Shown here: positions 35,441 through 47,396 of the stretch, one piece after another | How the letters are laid out: each line of letters opens with the position of its first letter | Numbering within the stretch: position 1 is the first letter of the stretch | Origin: Pyrus communis | Lineage: Eukaryota > Streptophyta > Magnoliopsida > Rosales > Rosaceae | Reading direction: 5' to 3' | Length of the DNA: 64,000 bases | Assembly: GCF_963583255.1 (NCBI RefSeq) | Contig: NC_084816.1 | Location: 24,450,119 to 24,514,118, forward strand | Notes under the pieces: generated by a model | What the model saw: only the letters and a program-made list of their open reading frames with translations | Databases searched by the model: none | What the model was told of the DNA's origin: nothing | Made by a program: the position numbers and the translations under genes

Positions 35441-35576
35441 TAATTATAGGGAAGTGTTATAGGCACTCCAAAAATCTCATTCTACACTCCTTACAAGTGT
35501 ATTTTCTTTCCAAATATAGTAAGTTTAGAGTGTAGAATGAGATTTTTGGAGTGTCAATAACAATTCCCTAATTATA
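35441..35576. mobile_element. 120-bp hairpin MITE, unit 1 only
   Basis: Element 35449-35568 is almost entirely an inverted repeat (arms of about 45 bp, including CACTCCAAAAATCTCATTC). It is flanked by TAATTATA on both sides (35441-35448, 35569-35576). The empty site is in unit 2 at about 56080-56092. Confidence 0.85.
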
Positions 35577-35671
35577 ATTTTCATTTCATTCATCGTAATA
35601 TATTTATTTGTAAACATTTAGATAAACTATTTTTTGTTATACAATATATTTCGATATACTTTGTCTTCTTC

Positions 35672-35950
35672 ATTTAGGTACATTAAATTCATTATAATAC
35701 ATTTCAGTGCATACATTTAGGTACACATATTTCGGTACATACATTTCGATACAAACATGTAGGCACATTAATCCTATAATACATTTCGGTATATACATTC
35801 CAGTGCATACATTTTCAATGCATAGATTTTGGTACACACATTTAGGTACAATAATTTCATATAGCACATTTCGGTACTGACATTTAGGTACATTAATTGA
35901 ATATATTACATTCCGGTACTAACATTTCAAGAGATATATTTAGGTACTAA
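35672..35950. repeat. Degenerate tandem repeat, ACATTTCGGTACAT-like units
   Basis: About 20 loosely conserved units of about 14 bp (ACATTTAGGTACA, ACATTTCGGTACA). Shared with unit 2, where a solo LTR splits it (56190-56302 and 57443-57610). Confidence 0.8.
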
Positions 35951-36102
35951 CATTAAATAAAATTAATAAATTAAAAAAACTTTTTTTGGGTCGAAAAATA
36001 AATTTAAATGTGTATGTTAATAAATTTAAATATTTAATGGGAGATGTTGAATAAAATACACATTAATTAATCTGAATTAAGGACACATCAAGGAACTATA
36101 AT

Positions 36103-36757
36103 CAATATGTCACATCCCGGCCCGGGATGGATCACTTCCCGGGCCCACTCCACCACCACCATAGCACGATATTGTCCGCTTTGGGCTTACCATTCCCTCA
36201 CGGTTTTGTTTTTGGGAACTCACGAGCAACTTCCCAGTGGGTCACCCATCCTGGGATTGCTCTAGCCTCTTTCTCGCTTAACTTCGGAGTTCCTACGGAA
36301 CCCGAAGCCAGTGAGCTCCCAAAAGGCCTCGTGCTAGGTAGGGATGAGAATATACATATAAGGATCACTCCCCTGGGCGATATGGGATGTCACAATCCAC
36401 CCCACTTAGGGGTCCGACGTCCTCGTCGGCACATTTCCGGCCAGGGATTGGCTCTGATACCAAATTGTCACATCCCCGCCCGGGACGGATCACTTCCCGG
36501 GCCCACTCCACCACCACCATAGCACGATATTGTCCGCTTTGGGCTTACCATTCCCTCACGGTTTTGTTTTCGGGAACTCACGAGCAACTTCCCAGTGGGT
36601 CACCCATCCTGGGATTGCTCTAGCCTCCTTCTCGCTTAACTTCGGAGTTCCTACGGAACCCGAAGCCAGTGAGCTCCCAAAAGGCCTCGTGCTAGGTAGG
36701 GATGGGAATATACATATAAGGATCACTCCCCTGGGCGATGTGGGATGTCACACAATA
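36103..36757 (-). mobile_element. Cassandra TRIM, copy 2 (unit 1 only)
   Basis: LTRs at 36108-36394 and 36466-36752, both 287 bp and nearly identical, with about 70 bp between them. Reverse orientation: PBS complement GCTCTGATACCA before the second LTR. 5-bp duplication CAATA (36103-36107, 36753-36757). A 5S rRNA-like block on the minus strand includes the complement of AACTCCGAAGTTAAGCG. Unit 2 keeps the empty site (ATAATCAATATATAATC, about 57758), so it inserted after the duplication. Confidence 0.95.
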
Positions 36758-36820
36758 TATAATCTAACACCAAGTTTTTATTAAATTTCTTTCTTCAAGG
36801 ATTAAAGTTAAAAAAACCCC

Positions 36821-36992
36821 AAAATTAAAAGGAAAACTAATGAAAATGACTTGAAAACTTTGAGTTTTAACGATAAGGACAAAATAAAAGGTAAAGTAAA
36901 TAGTACCAGGGTTGACTTTTTAGTGTAAAAATGCGATTTTTTGTTAAAATGAACAGTACCGTGGACTTTTCGTTAAAATTCCCAAAATTAAA
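36821..36992 (+). mobile_element. Short MITE with 9-bp duplication, unit 1 only
   Basis: Element about 36831-36983, from GGAAAACTAATGAAAATGAC to CGTTAAAATTCCC, flanked by AAAATTAAA on both sides. Absent from unit 2 (about 57825). Relative at 9355-9513. The 9-bp duplication suggests a Mutator-like group. Confidence 0.8.
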
Positions 36993-37566
36993 TCCATCCA
37001 AGTCTTCCTTTCGGTGGCTTCAATGCCACCAAGTCTTAGTCGTTAATAGTCTCTCCTTATTCAAGCTCATTGTCGTCCTCCCTCGTCTTAGGGTTCACCT
37101 CGGTTGTGCCTCCACAGACATTGCACGAAAGAAGAAGATGGATCGCTGCCGACGGCCTGGCCATTGTGACGACGCTGCAGAAGAAGAAGGCGGAGCATGA
37201 AGGAACTGAATGTTAGGGTTTAGCAAGGAAAGTTGGGGATTGGATCTTGGTTCCTTTCTAGTCATCGTTAATACCAAGCGAAAGCTTGGGATTAGATAGA
37301 GAGCTTGAGTGAAGCACGAAGGCCAGGACTCATAGTCGAGGTAAGTCCCAATGTAGAATTATAGTCTGACTTAACCCAGTCTAAGTCAATCCCTCCTAAG
37401 GAGGAGCAAACGTACCCTAACACTAAAAACCAATTATCTCTACTTGTAGAATGACATATGATACACGACCCCGTATTCCTGACACACTATTTAGAGGGGC
37501 AGACCAACCTTTTTGTTAATAAGCTACAATACAAAATAGAAAAAAATTAAGAAGGAATGCAAAAAG

Positions 37567-39362
37567 TAGACTTGGCATTCATATCGTGTTTCTCGTGTTC
37601 ATGTCGTTTTCGTGTCATACCCGATATCTTAACAGGTCGTGTTATGTAACACCCGTTAAAATAAACGGGTAAAATGACCCGACCCAAAATCGACCCGATA
37701 TTATTAACAGGTAATTTGACCAGAGCCGTTACCCGTTAAGGAAAATGTATTTTAAACCAATAAATAATCAAATGAAAAATATAATATTAAATAAGTATAT
37801 ACATACCATATTATCACATTCAAAGCATAAAAACACATTTGTCTTTCAAGTATTACATATTTACATACCCAAAATAAGAGCATAATAATAAAATAAAATA
37901 AAAACATTAGAACATTACAAAATATCAAATGTTCAAAAGATTTGCAAAATTAAGGGCGTTATGTTTCAAGGTTTGGAACCTTGCACATTTTCTTACAATT
38001 AAACTCTTCAATTTTCATCAATCACCAAGGGAAATGGTATTGAAACTTTGGCTTGATATTGTCTTCAAGAGTTATATTGATCATATTTTCAGTGAGGCTT
38101 TCTACATTAGCACTCTCTTTTCATTTATCCTATGGCTATTGTTTAAGTCTTTAATAGCTTTTTAATTAATGTAGAAGTTTGAAAAATATAGAAAAAATAT
38201 ATAAACGCTCGTAATGACAAGCTTTACAACTTTCATGAAGGGCTTAACTTTGAAATGTGCCATTATAATCATATAAATCATAGATCAAAATTTAACCGTC
38301 GATTGTTGTTTATATTTATGCTTCATTTTTCTCACCAAATTTTGTTTTTTCAAATTTTGTTTTTTGAAAACATGATCTATTAGAGGATAAGGGATGATTC
38401 GGATCATTGATATTATGTTCAGAGTTTTACCATTAGTGAAAATATTGCTTGGTGTTTTTAAAGTCTCTACAAACTATATAACATCGACTCATATTTCAAT
38501 TAACTGTAAAAGTCGGGATGTGGTATCAAAGATCCGAACCGTTCATCTTCCTACATCCCCCAGAAGATCATGTTTTCAAAAAAGAGAATTTAAAAAATGA
38601 AATTCAATATAAAGAATAAGAGCTAAACAACAATCGAAGGTTAAATACAAATTTAAGGTTTATGGATTATAGTGTCGGATTTCGAAGTTGACTTCTTCAT
38701 GAAAGTTTTAAAGCTTATCATTACGAGTGATTGTATATTTTTCTTTTACATTTCTTACGCTTCTACAATAATTATTATTAATTTTATTACTTTTACACTC
38801 AAATAAAAAGCACTATTCATGACGGTTTGGAGGGTTTTAAAAATCTAAACAATAATGTAAGTGTAACCATTGTCTACTTGTGGATGAATGATGAATCACG
38901 AGTGTTTATATATTCTTTCACATTTTTCGTACTTGTAGGGATGTCTTATTGCCTATACTAATACTATACTAGTTGATTTTAATTTTGGACAACATGTTAA
39001 GTAAAATTTATACTATTAATAATAATGAGAAACTCTCATAATAAAAATAAATAAATAAATGAATAAAAATTAATTTTTTTAACTTATATAGAATAATAAT
39101 AATACAAAAAAATATATTTAATATAGAATATACCAATATATACAATATGGCTATTGTATTCTATAATAAATTTTTCAGTAATTAAACTTTAAAATTATAA
39201 TTTATTTTTCTTAATGGGTTACTCACGTGTTACCCACGTGTATGCCCGTTATTAACGGGTTCTTAACGGGTCACCCGATAATGACCCGATTAGTTATCGT
39301 GTTGACTCAAAACCCGTTATTTTCGTGTCGTTTTCGTAGCGTGTAAGAAACGGCCGGGTCTA
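37567..39362. mobile_element. Non-autonomous hAT element with ACCCGTTAA subterminal repeats, unit 1
   Basis: About 1.8 kb with ends TAGACTTGGC and GCCGGGTCTA. Both ends carry clusters of ACCCGTTA/TAACGGGT and GACCCGA motifs, typical of hAT subterminal transposase-binding repeats. No transposase frame recognised. The target duplication is clearest in unit 2. A nested inverted repeat (arms about 38200-38310 and 38632-38742) forms a foldback inside it. Confidence 0.82.
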
Positions 39363-39509
39363 AAAAAAAAGTAATCTCTTTTTGGTTGTTGATAATTAAT
39401 GTATTGATGACACCATCCTATATTTGGCTTCTATTTAGAAGGGTTCGGCCATGCTACCATTAGGTCAGTGAACGACTTCTTGTAGAGTATTATTAATTGC
39501 GCGCATGCC

Positions 39510-39517
39510 TATATAAA
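39510..39517 (+). promoter_or_regulatory. TATA box of desiccation gene b, unit 1
   Basis: TATATAAA. An in-frame ATG at 39497 lies upstream of it, so translation most likely starts at 39587. Conserved in unit 2 at 60282-60289. Confidence 0.7.
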
Positions 39518-39586
39518 GTCAGTAGAAGTGCATGGTTTATTCACTCATACGCGAACCAATTTTATCAAACTCATACTATTGTTTGC

Positions 39587-40744
39587 ATGAAATTAGCAGT
39601 AATGGCTCCTACTTCTACTGCATCTTATTTCAGTGCTGTCTTTGTTTTCCTTGTTGCTTTTAATTTCCTCAGCTTTCAGGTCATGACTGCTTCTGGTCAT
39701 GCAGCCAACGACAGTGACTACCTAGAGTTTATGTTGAACTTGGAATATTTGGACGGTGAGTTTTACTCATACGGTGTTTTTGGCAATGACCTCGATAGTA
39801 TCTCCCCAAACTTGTCCCAAGGGGGCCCGCGTCCTATTGGTGGTCAGAAGGCCAATCTCGACCCCTTTGTGACTGAAATAATCAAGGAATTTGCTTATGA
39901 ACAAGTTGGTCATATCAGGTACAGAGTGCATGATCAACTGTTGTAAATTTTATTAATTCTGACTAACCCTAGATAGTAGATATAATATGTATCTGATTAA
40001 TTTTCAGAGCAATCACTCAGGCAACAGGCGGGTTCCCAAGGCCTCTTATAAACCTCAGCAGTGCGCTTTTCTCACTAGTTGTTGACCTAGCACTGGGTTA
40101 CCCATTGCTCCCTCGATTTGACCCCTACGCAAACACAGTCAATTATCTTATAGCAGCGCAAGCACTGAATTATGATGGTCTAGTGGGTTATGTTTACATC
40201 AATGCAAACCTCAACGCCGATGCTGCTAACAGAGTACGTATAAATTAAGAAATGTTTATTATAACAGTTCTTGTTAATAATTAGTTAACAACATTTCTAT
40301 CTATTAATCATTTTTTCACAATTAATTAATTAACCATAACTTTTGGGTAACGTATGTAATTCAACATGCATGCAGTTGGGTGCATCGCTTTTGGGTGTGA
40401 AGGCTGGACAAAATGCAGTGGTACGTGCATTACTGTATGAGAGAGCGAATCAGACGGTGGCTCCGTACAATTTCACGGTGGCTTATATCGTCAGCCGAAT
40501 TGCTGAATTGGGGAACAAGGTGACCAGGGGTGGCCTCGAAGAAGGCATCATAGTACCCATCACGCTTGGGGCTGAGAATCGAACGGTCACGAATGTCCTA
40601 GCAGCGGACACGAATTCGCTGTCCTATACAAGGACGCCACGAGAGATCTTGAGGATTCTGTATGGAACAGGAAATGAATATGTGCCTGGCGGCTTTTTCC
40701 CTGCAAAAGCAAATGGCCAACTTGCAAGTACTCTTGTCATATAA
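39587..40744 (+). CDS. Desiccation-related protein, PCC13-62 type (gene b, unit 1)
   Basis: Same ferritin-like family as gene a, clearly diverged from it. Exons 39587-39918, 40008-40233 and 40376-40744 give 308 aa. Intron phases match gene a exactly, and exon 2 has the same 226-nt length, which supports common descent. The start is set at MKLAVMAPTSTASYF because the TATA box lies just upstream. A hydrophobic segment FSAVFVFLVAFNFLSFQV is a probable signal peptide. Motifs: FMLNLEYLDGEFYSYGVFG, GGPRPIGGQKANLDP, EFAYEQVGHIR, and in exon 3 EGIIVPITLGAENRTVTNVL and YVPGGFFPAKANGQ. Introns are short (89 and 142 bp), unlike gene a. Extracellular location is an inference. Confidence 0.93.
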
Positions 40745-40973
40745 GCAAAAGCACGATAATCAAAGCTGTGGGTTTATACTCAATAACAAATAAACGCCGG
40801 TTCATGTAACTGCGTCCAAATGTATCCAACTAAATACACACACGTATATATGTGTGTATTTAGAATTTAAAAGATGTATTCAACCATGAATCTTAAATAA
40901 AATATATAGATATATACATATATAATGATATTAAATTAACAAGGTCTTGATTGATTATGTTTATTCAGCTCTC

Positions 40974-41328
40974 TTAGGGCTGGTTTGGTATTACTGTGCT
41001 TTGAAAAAAAAACTGCTTCTGTTATGTTGTGAGAATAAGCAGCTGTGAAATAAAGTAGCAGAGTGTTTGGTAAACTTTTTTATAAAAGTTCTTTTGAAAA
41101 AAAAAAAAAAGCAGTATTAGAGTGTTTGGTAAACTTTTATGTAAAACAAATGTGAAAAAAGCCGGTTTTTCAAAACTGGGTTTTGTAGCTTCTTGTTTTT
41201 GGCTTTTTTTTCACCCAAAACTGTGAAAAAAAAGCTGAAGCTGAGTGTTTACCAAACATAAAAACAACTTTCAGCTTTTTTTTATAGTAGCTTTTTTCAG
41301 AATCACCTCAGTACCAAACCAGGTGTTA
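40974..41328. mobile_element. Tourist-like MITE, 349 bp, unit 1 only
   Basis: Ends GGGCTGGTTTGGTATT and AGTACCAAACCAGGTG (40977-41325) with a TTA duplication on each side. Empty site in unit 2 (CTCTTACTACACC, about 61737). Confidence 0.85.
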
Positions 41329-41509
41329 CTACACCGAATATAAGCTATTTTCTAAGGACCCTTTTTCTTATTAAAAATTAGAATTCGTCGCAGTAGAGCT
41401 TCAGCGGCCAATATTGTTCCCCGCTCTTTTTGGTTGGATTCCTGTTTCAATAAAGCTTATCTATTTCGCTGTAGTCGTATGGCCAACCAGGCTCACAAAA
41501 CAAAAGCAT

Positions 41510-42282
41510 TAAGGGTGTGTTTACCAAACCGGAATGAAGGTGGAAGAAAGGGAATTGAATTCCTTTCCAAGTGATTCCGGCGTTTACCAAATTTTGGGAA
41601 CGAAAAAATTAGTGAACTCCACCCAAAATCACTAATCATATTTCTGATATCCTCGAAATTCAAACACTGACTTGAAGGTGGTAATTGAATTCCAAAAGAA
41701 AGCCAACATCGAAATCAAACTTCTCTACCGAAATTGCCCTGCCCCTCCCATTTGCCTCCCACGATTCAACCACCCAAAGCACACCCATCGCCACCCTTAA
41801 CCAACGCAGACCACCGCACCATCTCCCAGACCGCCAAGACCTATCACCAACCCACCCCAACAGTTCTACAAACAAACTCCAGACACCCCAGATCCAAATT
41901 CGGAGGGGGAAAGAGAGATGCAGATGAGTATAGATAAAAGAAAAACCTTGTGACTTACCCAGTGTGGATCAAATTTCAATTGCAGACGTTTTTACAGAGA
42001 GCATAATATAAAGCATTGAGCGGGTGGCAAATGGTTGAGAAATCCGAGAATGGCCGCATGCAAGGAGTTCATGATTTACCACCAAAAGGAGATCTTCAGG
42101 CCGAAAGAACCCGAGAAGGTTAGGATGGGCAAGAGTTAGCGCTTGGGGATGATCACAAAAACAATATGCGGATGCAGAAGGGAAGAGTAGAGAGAGTTGT
42201 GGTGGAACCGTAGAGGTTCCCGAACCTTCCCTTTTTTTTTTATTTTTTATTTTTTTTTATTTTTTTGAGTTTTTTTTACTTC
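41510..42282. mobile_element. PIF/Harbinger element, truncated at the duplication junction (unit 1)
   Basis: Left end GGGTGTGTTTACCAAACCGG at 41513, after TAA. It matches the complete element at 61927-63048 but stops at about 42282, where LUMINIDEPENDENS-derived sequence begins. Confidence 0.88.
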
Positions 42283-43195
42283 TTTCCGCATCAAGTTGAA
42301 AATATCTTCTACGAAACGTTTATCTAAGTCGTCTAATCCAGAAAGAGCATTATCTTGCGTTGAGCATGATGGTGCGTCGTCCACATTGGAGGGACCAACA
42401 GAGTTCAAGGGAACTGGATCACTTGGTATCAAAGAATCAGGGCTTGTTGAGACCCCATCCCGCAAATCTGCATGTTCACCAGATTTCAAGGCCTTTTCCC
42501 TTGACAACTGGACTTGTTTTCTGACTCTCGACCGTTGACTGTTAAAGAAATCACGAACCTGTCAATCAATGGAACTCATGTAAGAAGCAATTAAACTAAT
42601 CACCACCAAAGAGCAACACTGAGAAGAAAACGTCATGTTGGGTATATATAATGAACCCTAAAATAGCCAGTAGAAAAGTGTAAAGGCCATATATCATTAT
42701 CAGTTTGAACAACATTGGCGCTCGTGGGAAGGGTCGTATGATGGCTTAAACTAAATGCATTAGGAAAACATCTAAAGGAACAAGTAATTTGAGAAGGAAA
42801 GCTGAATGAAAGAAAGAACCTGTGTGACTGTAACGCCGAATAGAGCGCTGAGCTCCCGAGATTCCTTCTTACTAATCGAATCTTTATTCGAAAAAATAGA
42901 TTGCATATACTTTATAGCCTTTGGATTTAACAAATCTCTAGGTCTTTTTCCTGCAATTGGACCATCTAGTTATTAGATAAAAAATTTGTGAATAGAAAAC
43001 TATAGCATCCAGATGGGTATATAGCATCTCACATAATCAAACTAAATAAGCAAATTAAACAAGATTAAACATCAAATTAGCCATAATTAACAATAATAAT
43101 CCAACTTCCAAGACTTACCAATCTTAATTGAAAGAGCACCAGCTGCCTGCCTATCACAGAACGAAAGCGCAAAACATTAGAATTGGGGTAAAGAT
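42278..43195 (-). pseudogene. LD: LUMINIDEPENDENS fragment at the duplication junction
   Basis: Matches the LD locus at about 16780-17727, about 98% over the exon 4 part by eye. It keeps part of exon 4 (to LMRKE), intron 3, exon 3, intron 2 and exon 2, in the same order and strand, so it is copied from genomic DNA and not from mRNA. About 40 bp of intron is missing relative to the source. It begins mid-exon, has no promoter or start exon, and runs directly into LINE sequence at about 43188. Not expected to make protein. Confidence 0.95.
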
Positions 43196-44847
43196 TGCAA
43201 ACTTGTCCTGGTAGCTTGGGATAGAGTTTGCAGCTCTAAGGAAAGTGGGGGTTTGGGTATTAGGAAAAGTGAACATTTTAATAATGCTTGTTTAGCAAAA
43301 CTTGGATGGAAGGTCCTAACGGATAATCAAAATTGGTGGGTACAGATTGTGAAGAATAAATACCTAAAGAGAGAGGACTTCCTTAATACTAAAGTCAAGC
43401 AACACCACTCATGTGCCTGGAAAGGTATCCTTAATTCTAGAGATATTATTAAAATGGGGCTGAGGTGGGTTGGGGGAAATGGAGAGAGCATCCTCTTCTA
43501 GACCCATAACTGGATTTTTCTTTTTCCTCTTTCCAACTTTATCTCACCTAGTCTTGTTAATGATATTGATCTAAACTTAAAGGTGAGTCATTTCGTTAAT
43601 AATGGACAATGGGATAGAGATCAGCTGAAACTGTTAGTTGATAAGGACATTGTGAATAAAATTTGTAGTATCTCACTCCCATTAACTCCCCAATGCGATA
43701 TGTGTTGCTGGGGACCTAATGCGAATGGTAAGTTTTCAGTCAGATCGGCGACTTGGATACAAAATAGTGATAATAATAATAATAATAATGTAAGTGAACT
43801 TCTCAAGAAAATGAGGAGGCTTAAACTCCCTCATAAAGTTAAAATTTTTAGTTGGCTGCTCATAATTAGAAGGCTTCATACAAGAACACAGATTATCCAG
43901 ATTTGTCAATAACATTCCGTACACTTGTCCTATGTGCAATTCAGAGGATGATAATATATCTCACATATTTTTTAATTGTAATTTTGCGAAGCTAGTTTGG
44001 AATTGTCAATCTATCTCTAATAACATAAAATTAAATCAATCTCTTCCTTTTAATGATTGGCTCAATGAACTAACTGTTAAGATTGATGCAGGTTTGTGTG
44101 ATCTTAGTAAAGTGTTACTGGTCTGTTGGCAGATTTGGAATGAGAGCAATATGGTGGTTTTCCAAAATAAAGTTTCAAACCTACATGGATCGTTAAGTCT
44201 GCACTCAATATTGGGAAGGGTTCATTGATGCCAATGGTGTAATTCCTATGCTATATAATGGTAGCGGGTTCCCCCAGCTTTCTTCTTTCTGGTGGTCCCC
44301 TCTGACGGTGGGTTTTGTTAAACTTAACTTCGATGACTCTGTGGCAAATCAAGGTGCTGCTGCTGGGTTTGTGATTAGAAATGAAAAAAATGAGCCTATT
44401 GTTGCCGGAACTAGATTTATTGGTCAAAATACTATTTCGGTTGTAGAATGCTTGGAGTTGCGGGATGGCCTATGGTTGGCCAAGGCCAAATGCTTGACTT
44501 ATATTGTGGTGGAGGGTGATTCAAAACTGGTGATTGAGTCTATCAGTGGAGCCCATAACCCCCTTTGGAGATTGAAGACCATCCTAGAGGATATTCGTTG
44601 GTTTGTGGGGTCGTTTGAGGAGATTTGCTGAAAGTATGTCCTTAGGGAAGCAAATTTTCTGGCGGATGCTATAACTAGAGTGGATTATTCGGTCTCTGAT
44701 TTTCATGTTTGGGATAAAACTCTTCCTTTGGTAGCCCGTTAGGCTTTCCTTTTTTATTGCATCCAAACAGGTTGCCCTAGGGGCTTTACTCTTTAGTCCA
44801 GTCGTTTTTCTATCCAAAAAAAAAAAAAAAAAAAAAGCTTCTCTAAA
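43188..44847 (+). mobile_element. L1-type LINE 3' part (unit 2 copy)
   Basis: Same insertion as the unit 1 LINE: it ends in poly-A (44816-44836) followed by the target duplication AGCTTCTCTAAA (44836-44847). Here the 5' side is cut at the duplication junction, but about 60 bp more of ORF2 is kept than in unit 1 (coding for AWDRVCSSKESGGLGI). It carries zf-RVT (CWGPNANGKFSVRSATWIQN) and RNase H with the acidic residues in place (LNFDD, ECLELRDGLWLAKA, VVEGDSKL). Several stops and frameshifts break the frame, including a TGA in the RNase H region at about 44629. No intact ORF remains. Confidence 0.88.
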
Positions 44848-47396
44848 TTATGTCATACTCCATAAAATGGTTTAGGTTTTGTGTGGAATGTGCTTTTAGA
44901 GACAATGATTTTGAGTTTCAAAGCACTTGAAGTGCTTTTTCATGATTTATTTGCATGTTTACCAAAGATTGGTTCCAAAACATTCTCACCAAAAATGCTT
45001 TTAGTTATATTAGAAACGCTTCCAAACAAGCCCTAGTTGCTTGAGAGTTATAACAATAGAGTTACAAATATAAGTAATATGTAAAAGTTGTTTGGATCAT
45101 AGTAGTTATACAAACAATATTTTACACTACTCACCCATTGTGAGGCTAAGCTTACTCGCTTCCCTTAGTGTAGATTATATCATTTGTTTAAAAAAAATAA
45201 ACAAACAATATTTTACACTAAATTCATATAAAATATGGAGAGGAGAATTTGAATTTGAGTGAGGAAAGAGCAAAATGCTCTAGTTAACTTGATTAAGCCC
45301 AAGTCTACACCGAATAAAAGCTCGTTTGGAAGTGCTTTTAAAGAGGCTGAAAGTACTTTTCATGAAAATGTTTTTATAGCCAATCCTTAGTACAAATGTT
45401 TTTTAAACCAATCTAGTACAAATGTTTTTGGAACCAATCCTTAATACAAATGCAAGCAATTGATGCTCTTGCAGAAAGCACTTCATGTGCTTTTGAAATC
45501 TAACAACATTTTCTCTAAAGGTGTTATCAATCATTTTAAAAGCAGTTTCACATAAGCATTTCACTATAACCAGTACCTTGTATAAATTGAACACATCTTT
45601 TCCCAACTGGGGTTTTGCGTCCCAAGTATAAGATTTGATTTATTGTTACCCACAAATTCCAATTTTCTTCCCCAATAGATTTGTATTTGCTATATATACA
45701 CAAGGATGGAAATGCTGGTAGTTCACAGTTCATATCATATGCATGAAAGCAATGCATATGGCGACTTCTTCAGTATCTTATTTCACTACTGCCCTTGTTC
45801 TTCTTCTTGCACTGGAATATCTCGGCCTTGATCAGCTGGTCATCGGTAGTACTACTAGTTGTGCTCGGAATCGCTGCAGACCCGTTAGAGCCAACGACAC
45901 TGACCTAATACAGTTTGCTCTCAACTTGGAATACTTGGAGACTGAGCTTTTTCTGAATGCTGCTCTAGGCAGAGGCTCGATTATATCAACCCCAATTTAA
46001 CGCTAGGCGGTCCGCCTCCTATCGGCGCTCAGAAGGCGAATCTCGATCCTCTTGTTCGTTCTATCATCAAAGAATTTGGTTGCCAAGAAGTTGGTCATGT
46101 CAGGTATGCGCTCATCTTTATGTAAATCAACAAAATTCTCTGTGCAAGATAGTGAGTCTTTTGTTAAAGAATGTACGTACATGTTTTGAGAATTGTTCTT
46201 CATCATGCATCAAATATCATCTACAGATTTAATCTATAAATTTCTTTTGTATATTTCCATCAACTCCCTCAATTATTATTCTGTCGAAGGTGGGTTACTT
46301 AAAAGACCCGTTTGATAATCATCTTAGTTCTCATCGTATTTCAAAACTAAAAAATGAAAGTTCATTTTTCAAAGAGATAATTAGAGCAATAGTCCCGAAA
46401 CTTTATCTGAATTGAAGCTTTGGTACTGAACTTTAGTAAAATTGGAGCTTTGGTCCCTAAACTTGTTATAATGTGGAGCAATGGTCTTTTTGATCCACAT
46501 TATAACAAGTTCAGAGATCAATACTCATAAATTTTTAGTTCAGGACCAAAGTCCAATTGGACCAAAGTTCAGAAACTATTGTTCCTATTTTCTCTTTTTC
46601 AAAACCAAAATAAAGTCAAATTTTAAAACCCACATAAGTAAAGCTGAAACCATTTACCAAATAAGTTTTTACTTTTCAGTTTTATAAAAAAATCTAAAAA
46701 GTGAAAATGAAAATGTTATCAAACCACTCATAAGCTGCTTTGTTAACTAACGTGAATTTGCAGAGCAATAATTACCAGATTAGGAGGATTTCCAAGGCCT
46801 CAGTTGGACCTGAGCAGTGAGAAGTTCGCCCGACTAATGGATGCAGCGGTGGGTTACCCGTTGAACCCTCCATTTAACATCTATGCAAGTTCAATCAATT
46901 TTCTCTAAGGATCTTATTGCATCCCTCATGTGGGACTAAATGGTTATGTTGGCACCATTCCAAACCTCACAAGGCCTGATAACCGCAAAGTAAGTATAAT
47001 TAATTATTAACTAGCATTTGGTCATACATAAAGTGTGAAAATTTTTATTTTTGTTTTTGAAGTAGAAGGAGAAAGGGAGTGAGAGAGAATGTGGAAGTGG
47101 GATAGAACTCTATTTTTTTTTAGGGTAAAGTACAAAAAACTACCTTAACTATTGGGGTCACGACAGTTTCATACCTCATCTTTTAAAATTGACAATGTCA
47201 TACCGCATCTTATGAATTTGTCACAATATCATACCTCCGTCAATTTTTCTGTTAAATGCTGACGTGGCAAGAGACGGGGACCACTTTCTATTAAAAAATT
47301 AATAAAATATTATTAAAAACTAAAAAAAATATTTAATATTTTTTAAATATTAAAATAAAAAATAAAAGTAAAATTAAAAAAAAAAGGGGTAAAGTA

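Larger units (their letters stand above)
24622..42282 (+). repeat. Segmental tandem duplication, unit 1
   Basis: Matches 43246-62688 almost throughout, apart from younger transposon insertions. The left end lies in LINE ORF2 (TGGGGGTTTGGGTATT). The right end lies inside a PIF/Harbinger element (TGAGTTTTTT...ACTTC). It contains desiccation-related genes a and b. Coding sequences of the b copies differ at about 18 positions in 927 nt by hand count, so the duplication is recent. Confidence 0.93.

Noticed and set aside
39497..39586. Upstream in-frame ATG giving a 149-codon first exon for gene b
   Set aside because: It precedes the TATA box at 39510, so it cannot be in the main transcript; start set at 39587.
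42278..43195. Second functional LUMINIDEPENDENS gene
   Set aside because: Only part of exons 2-4 and their introns, no promoter or remaining exons, fused to LINE sequence.
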